Assembly (NCBI RefSeq): GCF_021155765.1 | Contig: NC_060108.1 | Location: 8,901,425-8,965,424 of the forward strand | Reading direction: 5' to 3' | DNA length: 64,000 bases | Source: Diprion similis | Lineage: Eukaryota; Arthropoda; Insecta; Hymenoptera; Diprionidae | Notes under the pieces: generated by a model | What the model was told of the DNA's origin: nothing | The model's database searches: none | Seen by the model: only the letters and a program-made list of their open reading frames with translations | Shown: piece by piece, positions 34,401 through 48,728 of the stretch | Numbering within the stretch: the stretch's first letter is position 1 | How the letters are laid out: every line of letters begins with the position of its first letter | Translations under genes and position numbers: made by a program

Positions 34401-37400
34401 TGTCTGGAGCTCTGTCGAACCCACCCAAGAATTTCAGGATTGGTTCATAAATAGCCGAGATCTGTTGCAAAAATGTAGAATTTCTGGCTATCTCGTCACT
34501 TAATCGAGATATCTTCAATTTTTCTGCTGGTCTGAGCTAAAAGTCTGCGATTCTGACAATCGTGCATGACAATTTCAGGTTTCATTCGTAACTTGGTCAG
34601 AACGGTCAGAACCGACGAGAATCGAAGGTCTCTCATCCAAATACCAACTTTTTCCTGAATTTTCGGTGCGGGGCAGCTGAGTGTCTGGAGCTCTGTCGAA
34701 CCCACTCAAGAATTTCAGGATCGGTTTATAAATAGCCGAGATCCGTTGCAAAAATGTAGAATTCCTGGCTATCTCGTCACTCAATCGAGATATCTTCAAT
34801 TTTTCTGCTGGTCTGAGCTAAATGTCTGCGATTCTGACAAACGTGCATGACAATTCCAGGTTTCATTCGTAACTTGGTCAGAACGGTCAGAACCGACGAG
34901 AATCGAAGGTTTCTCAGCCAAATACCAACTTTTTTCTGAATTTTGAAGCAGGGCAGCTGAGTGTCTGGAGCTCTGTCGAACCCACCCAAGAATTTCAGGA
35001 TCGGTTCATAAATAGCTGAGATCCGTTGAAAAAATGTAGAATTCCTGGCTATCTCGTCACTTAATCGAGATATCTTCAATTTTTCTGCTGGTCTGTGCTA
35101 AATGTCTGCGATTCTGACAAACGTGCATGACAATTCCAGGTTTCATTCGTCACTTGGTCAGAACGGTCAGAACCGACGAGAATCGAAGGTTTCTCATCCG
35201 AATACCAACTTTTTTCTGAATTTTCGGTGCGGGGCAGCTAAGTGTCTGGAGCTCTTTCGAACCCACCCAAGAATTCCAGGATCGATTCATAAATAGCCGA
35301 GATCCGTTGCAGAAATGTAGAATTCCTGGCTGTCTCGTCACTTAATCGAGATATCTTCAATTTTTCTGCTGGTCTGAGCTAAATGTCTGCGATTCTGACA
35401 AACGTGCATGACGATTCCAGGGTTCATTCGTAACTTGGTCAGAACGGTCAGAACCGACGAGAATCGAAGGTTTCTCAGCCAAATACCAACTTTTTTCTGA
35501 ATTTCAAAGCAGGGCAGCTGAGTGTCTGGAGCTCTGTCGAACCCACCCAAGAATTTCAGGATCGGTTCATAAATAGCCGAGATCCGTTGAAAAAATGTAG
35601 AATTCCTGGCTATCTCGTCACTTAATCGAGATATCTTCAATTTTTCTGCTGGTCTGTGCTGAATGTCTGCGATTCTGACATACCCGCATGACAATTCCAG
35701 GTTTCATTCGTAACTTGGTCAGAATGGTCGGAACCGACGAGAATCGAGGGTTCCTCAGCCAAATACCAACTTTTTTCTGAATTTTTAAAGCGGGGCAGCT
35801 GAGTGTCTGGAACTCTGTCGAACCCACCCAAGAAATTCAGGATCGGTTCATAAATAGCCGAGATCCGTTGAAAAAATGTAGAATTCCTGGCTATCTCGTC
35901 ACTTAATCGAGATATCTTCAGTTTTTCTGCTGGTCTGTGCTAAATGTCTGCGATTCTGACAAACGTGCATGACAATTCCAGGTTTTATTCGTAACTTGGT
36001 CAGAACGGTCAGAACCGACGAGAATCGAAGGTTTCTCATCCGAATACCAACTTTTTTTTGAATTTTCGGTGCGGGGCAGCTGAGTGTCTGGAGCTCTGTC
36101 GAACCCACCCAAGAATTTCAGGATCGGTTCATAAATAGCCGAGATCTGTTGCAAAAATGTAGAATTTCTGGCTATCTCGTCACTTAATCGAGATATCTTC
36201 AATTTTTCTGCTGGTCTGAGCTAAAAGTCTGCGATTCCGACAATCGTGCATGACAATTTCAGGTTTCATTCGTAACTTGGTCAGAACGGTCAGAACCGAC
36301 GAGAATCGAAGGTCTCTCATCCAAATACCAACTTTTTCCTGAATTTTCGGTGCGGGGCAGCTGAGTGTCTGGAGCTCTGTCGAACCCACTCAAGAATTTC
36401 AGGATCGGTTTATAAATAGCCGAGATCCGTTGCAAAAATGTAGAATTCCTGGCTATCTCGTCACTCAATCGAGATATCTTCAATTTTTCTGCTGGTCTGA
36501 GCTAAATGTCTGCGATTCTGACAAACGTGCATGACAATTCCAGGTTTCATTCGTAACTTGGTCAGAACGTTCAGAACCGACGAGAATCGAAGGTCTCTCA
36601 TCCAAATACCAACTTTTTCCTGAATTTTCGGTGCGGGGCAGCTGAGTGTCTGGAACTCTGTCGAACCCACTCAAGAATTTCAGGATCGGTTCATAAATGT
36701 CTGAGATCCGTTGCAAAAATGTAGAATTCCTGGCTATCTCGACACTCAATCGAGATATCTTCAATTTTTCTGCTGGTCTGAGCTAAATGTCTGCGATTCT
36801 GACAAACGTGCATGACAATTCCAGGTTTCATTCGTAACTTGGTCAGAACGGTCAGAACCGACGAGAATCGAAGGTTTCTCAGCCAAATACCAACTTTTTT
36901 CTGAATTTTAAAGCAGGGCAGCTGAGTGTCTGGAGCTCTGTCGAACCCACCCAAGAATTTCAGGATCGGTTCATAAATAGCTGAGATCCGTTGAAAAAAT
37001 GTAGAATTCCTGGCTATCTCGTCACTTAATCGAGATATCTTCAATTTTTCTGCTGGTCTGTGCTAAATGTCTGCGATTCTGACAAACGTGCATGACAATT
37101 CCAGGTTTCATTCGTCACTTGGTCAGAACGGTCAGAACCGACGAGAATCGAAGGTTTCTCATCCGAATACCAACTTTTTTCTGAATTTTCGGTGCGGGGC
37201 AGCTAAGTGTCTGAAGCTCTTTCGAACCCACCCAAGAATTTCAGGATCGATTCATAAATAGCCGAGATCCGTTGCAGAAATGTAGAATTCCTGGCTGTCT
37301 CGTCACTTAATCGAGATATCTTTAATTTTTCTGCTGGTCTGAGCTAAATGTCTGCGATTCTGACAAACGTGCATGACAATTCCAGGTTTCATTCGTAACT

Positions 37401-37660
37401 TGGTCAGAACGGTCAGAACCGACGAGAATCGAAGGTTTCTCAGCCAAATACCAACTTTTTTCTGAATTTCAAAGCAGGGCAGCTGAGTGTCTGGAGCTCT
37501 GTCGAACCCACCCAAGAATTTCAGAATCCGTTTATAAATAGCCGAGATCCGTTGAAAAAATACAGAATTCCTGGCTATCTCGTCACTTAATCGAGATATC
37601 TTCAATTTTTCTGCTGGTCTGTGCTAAATGTCTGCGTTTCTGACAAACGTGCATGACAAT
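31409..37660. repeat. Overlapping 6-, 7-, 8- and 14-monomer duplications
   Basis: Variant monomers recur at offsets of 2245 (31689, 33934), 1684 (33934, 35618), 1964 (32813, 34777) and 3929 (32532, 36461; 33374, 37303). All are whole multiples of about 280.65. One marker is the monomer carrying AGAACGTTCAGAACC (32637 and 36566). Related copies of this block recur at 46004-52740 at offsets of 14314, 14595, 15435 and 17119. Confidence 0.75.
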
Positions 37661-37664
37661 TCCA

Positions 37665-40600
37665 GGTTTCATTCGTAACTTGGTCAGAACGGTCAGAACC
37701 GACGAGAATCGAGGGTTTCTCAGCCAAATACCAACTTTTTTCTGAATTTTCGGTGCGAGGCAGCTGAGTGTCCGGAGCTCTGTCAAACCCACCCAAGAAT
37801 TTCAGGATCGGTTCATAAATAGCCGAGATCCGTTGCAAAAATGTAGAATTCCTGGCTATCTCGTCACTTAATCAAGATATCTACAATTTTTCTGCTGGTC
37901 TGAGCTAAATGTCTGCGATTCTGACGAACGTGCATGACAATTCCAGGTTCCATTCGTAACTTGGTCAGAACGGTCAGAACCGATGAGAATCGAAGGTTTC
38001 TCATCCAAATACCAACTTTATCCTGAATTTTCGGTGCGGGGCAGCTGAGTGTCTGGGGCTCTGTCGAACCCACCCAAGAATTTCAGAATCGGTTCATAAA
38101 TAGCCGAGATCCGTTAAAAAATGTCGAATTTCTGGCTATCTCGTCTCTAAATCGAGATATCTTCAATTTTCCTGCTGGTCTGAACTGAATGTCTGCGATT
38201 CTGACAAACGCGCATGACAATTCCAGGTTTTATTCGAAACTTAGTCAGGACGGTCAGAACCGACGAGAATCGAAGGTTTCTCAGCCAAATATTAACTTTT
38301 TTCTGAATTTTTGAAGCAGGGCAGCTGAGTGTCTCGAGCTCTGTCGAACCCACCCAAGAATATCAGGATCGGTTCATAAATAGCCGAGATCCGTTAAAAA
38401 AATGTAGAATTTCTGACTATCTCGTCACTTAATCGAGATATCTTCAATTTTTCCGCCGGTCTGTGCTGAATGTCTGCGATTCTGCCAAACGCGCATGACA
38501 ATTCCAGGTTACATTCGTAACTTGGTCAGAACGGTCAGAACCTACAAGAATTGAGGGTTTCTCAGCCAAATACCAAATTTTTTCTGAATTCTTAGAGCGG
38601 GGCAGCTGAGTGTCTGAAACTCTGTCGAACCCACCCAAGAATTTCAGGATCGGTTCGTAAATAGCCGAGATCCGTTGAAATAATGTAGAATTCCTGGCTA
38701 TCTCGTCACTCAATCGAGATATCTTCAATTTTTCTGCTGGTCTGTGCTAAATGTCTGCGATTATGACAAACGTGCATGACGATTCCAGGTTTCATTCGTA
38801 ACTTGGTCAGAACGGTCAGAACCGACGAGAATCGAAGGTTTCTCAGCCAAATACCAACTTTTTTCTGAATTTCAAAGCAGGGCAGCTGAGTGTCTGGAGC
38901 TCTGTCGAACCCACCCAAGAATTTCAGAATCCGTTTATAAATAGCCGAGATCCGTTGAAAAAATACAGAATTCCTAGCTATCTCGTCACTTAATCAAGAT
39001 ATCTTCAATTTTTCTGCTGGTCTGTGCTAAATGTCTGCGTTTCTGACAAACGTGCATGACAATTCCAGGTTTCATTCGTAACTTGGTCAGAACGGTCAGA
39101 ACCGACGAGAATCGAAGGTTTCTCATCCGAATACCAACTTTTTTCTGAATTTTCGGTGCGGGGCAGCTGAGTGTCTGGAGCTCTTTCGAACCCACCCAAG
39201 AATTTCAGGATCGGTTCATAAATAGCCGAGATCTGTTTTTCAAAATGTAGAATTCCTGGCTGTCTCGTCACTTAATCGAGATATCTTCAATTTTTCTGCT
39301 GGTCTGAGCTAAATGTCTGCGATTCTGACAAACGTGCATGACAATTCCAGGTTTCATTCGTAACTTGGTCAGAACGGTCAGAACCGACGAGAATCGAAGG
39401 TTTCTCATCCGAATACCAACTTTTTTCTGAATTTTCGGTGCGGGGCAGCTAAGTGTCTGGAGCTCTTTCGAACCCACCCAAGAATTTCAGGATCGATTCA
39501 TAAATAGCCGAGATCCGTTGCAGAAATGTAGAATTCCTGGCTGTCTCGTCACTTAATCGAGATATCTTCAATTTTTCTGCTGGTCTGAGCTAAATGTCTG
39601 CGATTCTGACAAACGTGCATGACAATTCCAGGTTTCATTCGTAACTTGGTCAGAACACATCAGAACCGACGAGAATCGAAGGTCTCTTATCCAAATACCA
39701 ACTTTTTCCTGAATTTTCGGTGCGGGGCAGCTGAGTGTCTGGGGCTCTGTCGGACCCACCTAAGAATTTCGTAATCGGTTCATGAAGAGCCGAGATCCGT
39801 TAAAAAATGTCGAATTTCTGGCTATCTCGTCTCTAAATCGAGATATCTTCAATTTTCCTGCTGGTCTGACCTGAATGTCTGCGATTCTGACAAACGCGCA
39901 TGACAATTCCAGGTTTTATTCGAAACTCAGTCAGAACGGTCAGAACCGACGAGAATCGAAGGTTTCTTAGCCAAATATTGACTTTTTTCTGAATTTTTAA
40001 AGCAGGGCAGCTTAGTGTCTGGAGCTCTGTCGAACCCACCCAAGAATTTCAGGATCGGTTCATAAATAGCCGAGATCCGTTGCAAAAATGTAGAATTCCT
40101 GGCTATCTCGTCACTCAATCGAGATATCTTCAATTTTACTGCTGGTCTGAGCTGAATGTCTGCGATTCTGACAAACGTGCAAGACAATTCCAGGTTTCAT
40201 TCGTAAATTGGTCAGAACGGTCAGAACCGAGGAGAATCGAAGGTCTCTCATCCAAATACCAACTTTTTCCTGAATTTTCGGTGCGGGGCAGCTGAGTGTC
40301 TGGAGTTCTGTCGAACCCACTCAAGAATTCCAGGATCGGTTCATAAATAGTTGAGATCCGTTGCAAAAATGTAGAATTCCTGGCTATCTCGTCACTCAAT
40401 CGAGATATCGTCAATTTTTCTGCTGGTCTGAGCTAAATGTCTGCGATTCTGACAAACGTGCATGACAATTCCAGGTTTCATTCGTAACTTGGTCAGAACG
40501 GTCAGAACCGACGAGAATCGAAGGTTTCTCAGCCAAATACCAACTTTTTTTTGAATTTCGAAGCAGGGCAGCTGAGTGTCTGGAGCTCCGTCGAACCCAC

Positions 40601-43600
40601 CCGAGAATTTCAGGATCGGTTCATAAATAGCCGAGATCCGTTGAAAAAATGTAGAATTTCTGACTATCTCGTCACTTAATCGAGATATCTTCAATTTTTC
40701 CGCCGGTCTGTGCTGAATGTCTGCGATTCTGACAAACGCGCATGACAATTCCAGGTTACATTCGTAACTTGGTCAGAACGGTCAGAACCTACAAGAATTG
40801 AGGGTTTCTCAGCCAAATACCAACTTTTTTCTGAATTCTTAGAGCGGGGCAGCTGAGTGTCTGAAACTCTGTCGAACCCACCCAAGAATTTCAGGATCGG
40901 TTCGTAAATAGCCGAGATCCGTTGAAATAATGTAGAATTCCTGGCTATCTCGTCACTCAATCGAGATATCTTCAATTTTTCTGCTGGTCTGTGCTAAATG
41001 TCTGCGATTCTGACAAACGTGCATGACGATTCCAGGTTTCATCCGTAACTTGGTCAGAACGGTCAGAACCGACGAGAATCGGAGGTTTCTCAGCCAAATA
41101 CCAACTTTTTTTTGAATTTCAAAGCAGGGCAGCTGAGTGTCTGGAGCTCTGTCGAACCCACCCAAGAATTTCAGAATCCGTTTATAAATAGCCGAGATCC
41201 GTTGAAAAAATACAGAATTCCTGGCTATCTCGTCACTTAATCGAGATATCTTCAATTTTTCTGCTGGTCTGTGCTAAATGTCTGCGTTTCTGACAAACGT
41301 GCATGACAATTCCAGGTTTCATTCGTAACTTGGTCAGAACGGTCAGAACCGACGAGAATCGAAGGTTTCTCATCCGAATACCAACTTTTTTCTGAATTTT
41401 CGGTGCGGGGCAGCTGAGTGTCTGGAGCTCTTTCGAACCCACCCAAGAATTTCAGGATCGGTTCATAAATAGCCGAGATCCGTTTTTGAAAATGTAGAAT
41501 TCCTGGCTGTCTCGTCACTTAATCGAGATATCTTCAATTTTTCTGCTGGTCTGAGCTAAATGTCTGCGATTCTGACAAACGTGCATGACAATTCCAGGTT
41601 TCATTCGTAACTTGGTCAGAACGGTCAGAACCGACGAGAATCGAAGGTCTCTTATCCAAATACCAACTTTTTCCTGAATTTTCGGTGCGGGGCAGCTGAG
41701 TGTCTGGGGCTCTGTCGAACCCACCTAAGAATTTCAGAATCGGTTCATAAATAGCCGAGATCCCTTAAAAAATGTCGAATTTCTGGCTATCTCGTCTCTA
41801 AATCGAGATATCTTCAATTTTCCTGCTGGTCTGACCTGAATGTCTGCGATTCTGACAAACGCGCATGACAATTCCAGGTTTTATTCGAAACTTAGTCAGA
41901 ACGGTCAGAACCGACGAGAATCGAAGGTTCCTTATCCAAATATTGACTTTTTTCTGAATTTTCAAAGCAGGGCAGCTTAGTGTCTGGAGCTCTGTCGAAC
42001 CCACCCAAGAATTTCATGATCGGTTCATAAATAGCCGAGATCCGTTGAAAAAATGTAGAATTCCTGGCTATCTTGTCACTTAATCAAGATATCTTTAATT
42101 TTTCTGCTGGTCTGTGCTAAATGTCTGCGATTCTGACAAACGAGCATGACAATTCCAGGTCTCATTCGTAACTTGGTCAGAACGGTCAGAACCGACGAGA
42201 ATCGAAGGTTTCTCAGCCAAATACCAACTTTTTTCTGAATTTCGAAGCAGGGCAGCTGAGTGTCTGGAGCTCTGTCGAACCCACCCAAGAATTTCAGGAT
42301 CGGTTCATAAATAGCTGAGATCCGTTGAAAAAATGTAGAATTCCTGGCTATCTCGTCACTTAATCGAGATATCTTCAATTTTTCTGCTGGTCTGTGCTAA
42401 ATGTCTGCGATTCTGACAAACGTGCATGACAATTCCAGGTTTCATTCGTCACTTGGTCAGAACGGTCAGAACCGACGAGAATCGAAGGTTTCTCAGCCAA
42501 ATACCAACTTTTCTCTGAATTTCAAAGCAGGGCAGCTGAGTGTCTGGAGCTCTGTCGAACCCACCCAAGAATTTCAGGATCGGTTCATAAATAGCCGAGA
42601 TCCGTTGAAAAAATGTAGAATTCCTCACTATCTTGTTACTGAATCGAGATATCTTCAATTTTTCTGCTGGCCTGTGCTGAATGTCTGCGATTCTGACAAA
42701 CGCGCATGACAATTCCAGGTTTCATTCGTAACTTGGTCAGAACGGTCAGAACCGACGAGAATCGAGGGTTTCTCAGCCAAATACCAACTTTTTTCTGAAT
42801 TTTCGGTGCGAGGCAGCTGAGTGTCCGGAGCTCTGTCAAACCCACCTAAGAATTTCAGGATCGGTTCATAAATAGCCGAGATCCGTTGCAAAAATGTAGA
42901 ATTCCTGGCTATCTCGTCACCTAATCGAGATATCTACAATTTTTCTGCTGGTCTGAGCTAAATGTCTGCGATTCTGACGAACGTGCATGACAATTCCAGG
43001 TTCCATTCGTAACTTGGTCAGAACGGTCAGAACCGACGAGAATCGAAGGTTTCTCATCCAAATACCAACTTTATCCTGAATTTTCGGTGCGGGGCAGCTG
43101 AGTGTCTGGGGCTCTGTCGAACCCACCCAAGAATTTCAGAATCGGTTCATAAATAGCCGAGATCCGTCAAAAAATGTCGAATTTCTGGCTATCTCGTCTC
43201 TAAATCGAGATATCTTCAATTTTCCTGCTGGTCTGACCTGAATGTCTGCGATTCTGACAAACGCGCATGACAATTCCAGGTTTTATTCGAAACTTAGTCA
43301 GGAGGGTCAGAACCGACGAGAATCGAAGGTTTCTCAGCCAAATATTAACTTTTTTCTGAATTTTTAAAGCAGGGCAGCTGAGTGTCTCGAGCTCTGTCGA
43401 ACCCACCCAAGAATATCAGGATCGGTTCATAAATAGCCGAGATCCGTTAAAAAAATGTAGAATTTCTGACTATCTCGTCACTTAATCGAGATATCTTCAA
43501 TTTTACCGCCGGTCTGTGCTGAATGTCTGCGATTCTGACAAACGCGCATGACAATTCCAGGTTACATTCGTAACTTGGTCAGAACGGTCAGAACCTACAA

Positions 43601-44453
43601 GAATTGAGGGTTTCTCAGCCAAATACCAAATTTTTCCTGAATTCTTAGAGCGGGGCAGCTGAGTGTCTGAAACTCTGTCGAACCCACCCAAGAATTTCAG
43701 GATCGGTTCGTAAATAGCCGAGATCCGTTGAAATAATGTAGAATTCCTGGCTATCTCGTCACTCAATCGAGATATCTTCAATTTTTCTGCTGGTCTGTGC
43801 TAAATGTCTGCGATTCTGACAAACGTGCATGACGATTCCAGGTTTCATTAGTAACTTGGTCAGAACGGTCAGAACCGACGAGAATCGAAGGTTTCTCAGC
43901 CAAATACCAACTTTTTTCTGAATTTCAAAGCAGGGCAGCTGAGTGTCTGGAGCTCTGTCGAACCCACCCAAGAATTTCAGAATCCGTTTATAAATAGCCG
44001 AGATCCGTTGAAAAAATACAGAATTCCTGGCTATCTCGTCACTTAATCGAGATATCTTCAATTTTTCTGCTGGTCTGTGCTAAATGTCTGCGTTTCTGAC
44101 AAACGTGCATGACAATTCCAGGTTTCATTCGTAACTTGGTCAGAACGGTCAGAACCGACGAGAATCGAAGGTTTCTCATCCGAATACCAACTTTTTTCTG
44201 AATTTTCGGTGCGGGGCAGCTGAGTGTCTGGAGCTCTTTCGAACCCACCCAAGAATTTCAGGATCGGTTCATAAATAGCCGAGATCCGTTTTTAAAAATG
44301 TAGAATTCCTGGCTGTCTCGTCACTTAATCGAGATATCTTCAATTTTTCTGCTGGTCTGAGCTAAATGTCTGCGATTCTGACAAACGTGCATGACAATTC
44401 CAGGTTTCATTCGTAACTTGGTCAGAACGGTCAGAACCGACGAGAATCGAAGG
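37665..44453. repeat. 18-monomer duplication (37665-39400 with 42718-44453)
   Basis: The two stretches match at offset 5053 and share rare variants: the GTGCGAGGCAGC monomer, TGAGTGTCTCGAGCTC, GAACCTACAAGAATTGAGG and GAAATAATGTAGAATTCC. The match stops near 39400 and 44453, where one copy reads TTTCTCATCCG and the other TCTCTTATCCA. Confidence 0.8.
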
Positions 44454-46319
44454 TCTCTTATCCAAATACCAACTTTTCCCTGAATTTTCGGTGCGGGGCA
44501 GCTGAGTGTCTGGGGCTCTGTCGAACCCACCTAAGAATTTCAGAATCGGTTCATAAATAGCCGAGATCCCTTAAAAAATGTCGAATTTCTGGCTATCTCG
44601 TCTCTAAATCGAGATATCTTCAATTTTCCTGCTGGTCTGACCTGAATGTCTGCGATTCTGACAAACGCGCATGACAATTCCAGGTTTTATTCGAAACTTA
44701 GTCAGAACGGTCAGAACCGACGAGAATCGAAGGTTCCTTATCCAAATATTGACTTTTTTCTGAATTTTCAAAGCAGGGCAGCTTAGTGTCTGGAGCTCTG
44801 TCGAACCCACCCAAGAATTTCAGGATCGGTTCATAAATAGCCGAGATCCGTTGAAAAAATGTAGAATTCCTGGCTATCTCGTCACTTAATCAAGATATCT
44901 TTAATTTTTCTGCTGGTCTGTGCTAAATGTCTGCGATTCTGACAAACGAGCATGACAATTCCAGGTCTCATTCGTAACTTGGTCAGAACGGTCAGAACCG
45001 ACGAGAATCGAAGGTTTCTCAGCCAAATACCAACTTTTTTCTGAATTTCGAAGCAGGGCAGCTGAGTGTCTGGAGCTCTGTCGAACCCACCCAAGAATTT
45101 CAGGATCGGTTCATAAATAGCCGAGATCCGTTGAAAAAATGTGGAATTCCTGGCGATCTCGTAACTTAATCGAGATATCTTCAATTTTTTCGTCGGTCTG
45201 TGCTGAATGTCTGCGATTCTGACAAACGCGCATGACAATTCCAGGTTTCATTTGTAACTTGGTCAGAACGGTCAGAACCTACAAGAATCGAGGGTTTTTC
45301 AGCCAAATACCAACTTTTTTCTGAATTTTTGAAGCGGGGCAGCTGAGTGTCTGAAACTCTGTCGAACCCACCCAAGAATTTCAGGATCGGTTCATAAATA
45401 GCCGAGATCCGTTGAAAAATGTAGAATTCCTAGCTATCACGTCACTTAATCGAGATATCTTCAATTTTCCTGCTGGCCTGTGCTGAATGTCTGCGATTCT
45501 GACAAACACGCATGACAATTCCAGGTTTCATTCGTAACTTGGTCAGAACGGTCGGAACCGACGAGAATCGAGGGTTTCTCAGCCAAATACCAACTTTTTT
45601 CTGAATTTTTAAAGCGGGGCAGCTGAGTGTCTGGAACTCTGTCAAACCCACCCAAGAATTTCAGGATCGGTTCATAAATAGCCGAGATCCGTTGCAAAAA
45701 TGTGTAATTTCTGGCTATCTCGTCACCTAATCGAGATATCTTCAATTTTTCTGCCGGTCTGAGCTAAATGTCTGCGATTCTGACAAACGTGCATGACAAT
45801 TCCAGGTTCCATTCGTAACTTGGTCAGAACGGTCAGAACCGACGAGAATCGAAGGTTTCTCATCCGAATACCAACTTTTTTCTGAATTTTCGGTGCAGGG
45901 CAGCTGAGTGTCTGGGGCTCTGTCGAACCCACCCAAGAATGTCAGAATCGGTTGATAACTAGCCGAGATCCGTTAAAAAAATGTAAAATTCCTGGCTATC
46001 TCGTCACTTAATCGAGATATCTTCAATTTTTCTGCTGGTCTGTGCTGAATGTCTGCGATTCTGACATACCCGCATGACAATTCCAGGTTTCATTCGTAAC
46101 TTGGTCAGAACGGTCGGAACCGACGAGAATCGAGGGTTTCTCAGCCAAAAACCAACTTTTTTCTGAATTTCGAAGCAGGGCAGCTGAGTGTCTGGAGCTC
46201 TGTCGAACCCACCCAAGAATTTCAGGATCGGTTCATAAATAGCCGAGATCCGTTGAAAAAATGTAGAATTCCTGGCTATCTCGTCACTTAATCGAGATAT
46301 CTTCAATTTTTCTGCTGGT
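38172..46319. repeat. Large duplicated block, left copy (partner at 55853-64000)
   Basis: This block of about 8.15 kb recurs at offset 17681, which is 63 monomers. The match includes rare markers such as AGAACACATCAGAACC at 39652-39667 and 57333-57348, and CATGAAGAGCCGAG at 39781 and 57462. Near 63283 the right copy has gained four T residues, after which the offset is 17685. The two copies differ at only scattered bases, and the right copy runs off the window. Confidence 0.9.
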
Positions 46320-48728
46320 CTGTGCTGAATGTCTGCGATTCTGACATACCCGCATGACAATTCCAGGTTTCATTCGTAACTTGGTCAGAACGGTCGGAAC
46401 CGACGAGAATCGAGGGTTCCTCAGCCAAATACCAACTTTTTTCTGAATTTTTAAAGCGGGGCAGCTGAGTGTCTGGAACTCTGTCGAACCCACCCAAGAA
46501 ATTCAGGATCGGTTCATAAATAGCCGAGATCCGTTGAAAAAATGTAGAATTCCTGGCTATCTCGTCACTTAATCGAGATATCTTCAGTTTTTCTGCTGGT
46601 CTGTGCTAAATGTCTGCGATTCTGACAAACGTGCATGACAATTCCAGGTTTTATTCGTAACTTGGTCAGAACGGTCAGAACCGACGAGAATCGAAGGTTT
46701 CTCATCCGAATACCAACTTTTTTCTGAATTTTCGGTGCGGGGCAGCTGAGTGTCTGGAGCTCTGTCGAACCCACCCAAGAATTCCAGGATCGGTTCATAA
46801 ATAGCCGAGATCTGTTGCAAAAATGTAGAATTTCTGGCTATCTCGTCACTTAATCGAGATATCTTCAATTTTTCTGCTGGTCTGAGCTAAATGTCTGCGA
46901 TTCTGACAATCGTGCATGACAATTCCAGGTTTCATTCGTAACTTGGTCAGAACGGTCAGAACCGACGAGAATCGAAGGTCTCTCATCCAAATACCAACTT
47001 TTTCCTGAATTTTCGGTGCGGGGCAGCTGAGTGTCTGGAGCTCTGTCGAACCCACTCAAGAATTTCAGGATCGGCTCATAAATGTCTGAGATCCGTTGCA
47101 AAAATGTAGAATTCCTGGCTATCTCGTCACTCAATCGAGATATCTTCAATTTTTCTGCTGGTCTGAGCTAAATGTCTGCGATTCTGACAAACGTGCATGA
47201 CAATTCCAGGTTTCATTCGTAACTTGGTCAGAACGGTCAGAACCGACGAGAATCGAAGGTTTCTCAGCCAAATACCAACTTTTTTCTGAATTTTGAAGCA
47301 GGGCAGCTGAGTGTCTGGAGCTCTGTCGAACCCACCCAAGAATTTCAGGATCGGTTCATAAATAGCTGAGATCCGTTGAAAAAATGTAGAATTCCTGGCT
47401 ATCTCGTCACTTAATCGAGATATCTTCAATTTTTCTGCTGGTCTGTGCTAAATGTCTGCGATTCTGACAAACGTGCATGACAATTCCAGGTTTCATTCGT
47501 CACTTGGTCAGAACGGTCAGAACCGACGAGAATCGAAGGTTTCTCATCCGAATACCAACTTTTTTCTGAATTTTCGGTGCGGGGCAGCTAAGTGTCTGGA
47601 GCTCTTTCGAACCCACCCAAGAATTTCAGGATCGATTCATAAATAGCCGAGATCCGTTGCAGAAATGTAGAATTCCTGGCTGTCTCGTCACTTAATCGAG
47701 ATATCTTCAATTTTTCTGCTGGTCTGAGCTAAATGTCTGCGATTCTGACAAACGTGCATGACAATTCCAGGGTTCATTCGTAACTTGGTCAGAACGGTCA
47801 GAACCGACGAGAATCGAAGGTTTCTCAGCCAAATACCAACTTTTTTCTGAATTTCAAAGCAGGGCAGCTGAGTGTCTGGAGCTCTGTCGAACCCACCCAA
47901 GAATTTCAGAATCCGTTTATAAATAGCCGAGATCCGTTGAAAAAATACAGAATTCCTGGCTATCTCGTCACTTAATCGAGATATCTTCAATTTTTCTGCT
48001 GGTCTGTGCTAAATGTCTGCGTTTCTGACATACCCGCATGACAATTCCAGGTTTCATTCGTAACTTGGTCAGAACGGTCGGAACCGACGAGAATCGAGGG
48101 TTTCTCAGCCAAAAACCAACTTTTTTCTGAATTTCGAAGCAGGGCAGCTGAGTGTCTGGAGCTCTGTCGAACCCACCCAAGAATTTCAGGATCGGTTCAT
48201 AAATAGCCGAGATCCGTTGAAAAAATGTAGAATTCCTGGCTATCTCGTCACTTAATCGAGATATCTTCAATTTTTCTGCTGGTCTGTGCTGAATGTCTGC
48301 GATTCTGACATACCCGCATGACAATTCCAGGTTTCATTCGTAACTTGGTCAGAACGGTCGGAACCGACGAGAATCGAGGGTTTCTCAGCCAAAAACCAAC
48401 TTTTTTCTGAATTTCGAAGCAGGGCAGCTGAGTGTCTGGAGCTCTGTCGAACCCACCCAAGAATTTCAGGATCGGTTCATAAATAGCCGAGATCCGTTGA
48501 AAAAATGTAGAATTCCTGGCTATCTCGTCACTTAATCGAGATATCTTCAATTTTTCTGCTGGTCTGTGCTGAATGTCTGCGATTCTGACATACCCGCATG
48601 ACAATTCCAGGTTTCATTCGTAACTTGGTCAGAACGGTCGGAACCGACGAGAATCGAGGGTTCCTCAGCCAAATACCAACTTTTTTCTGAATTTTTAAAG
48701 CGGGGCAGCTGAGTGTCTGGAACTCTGT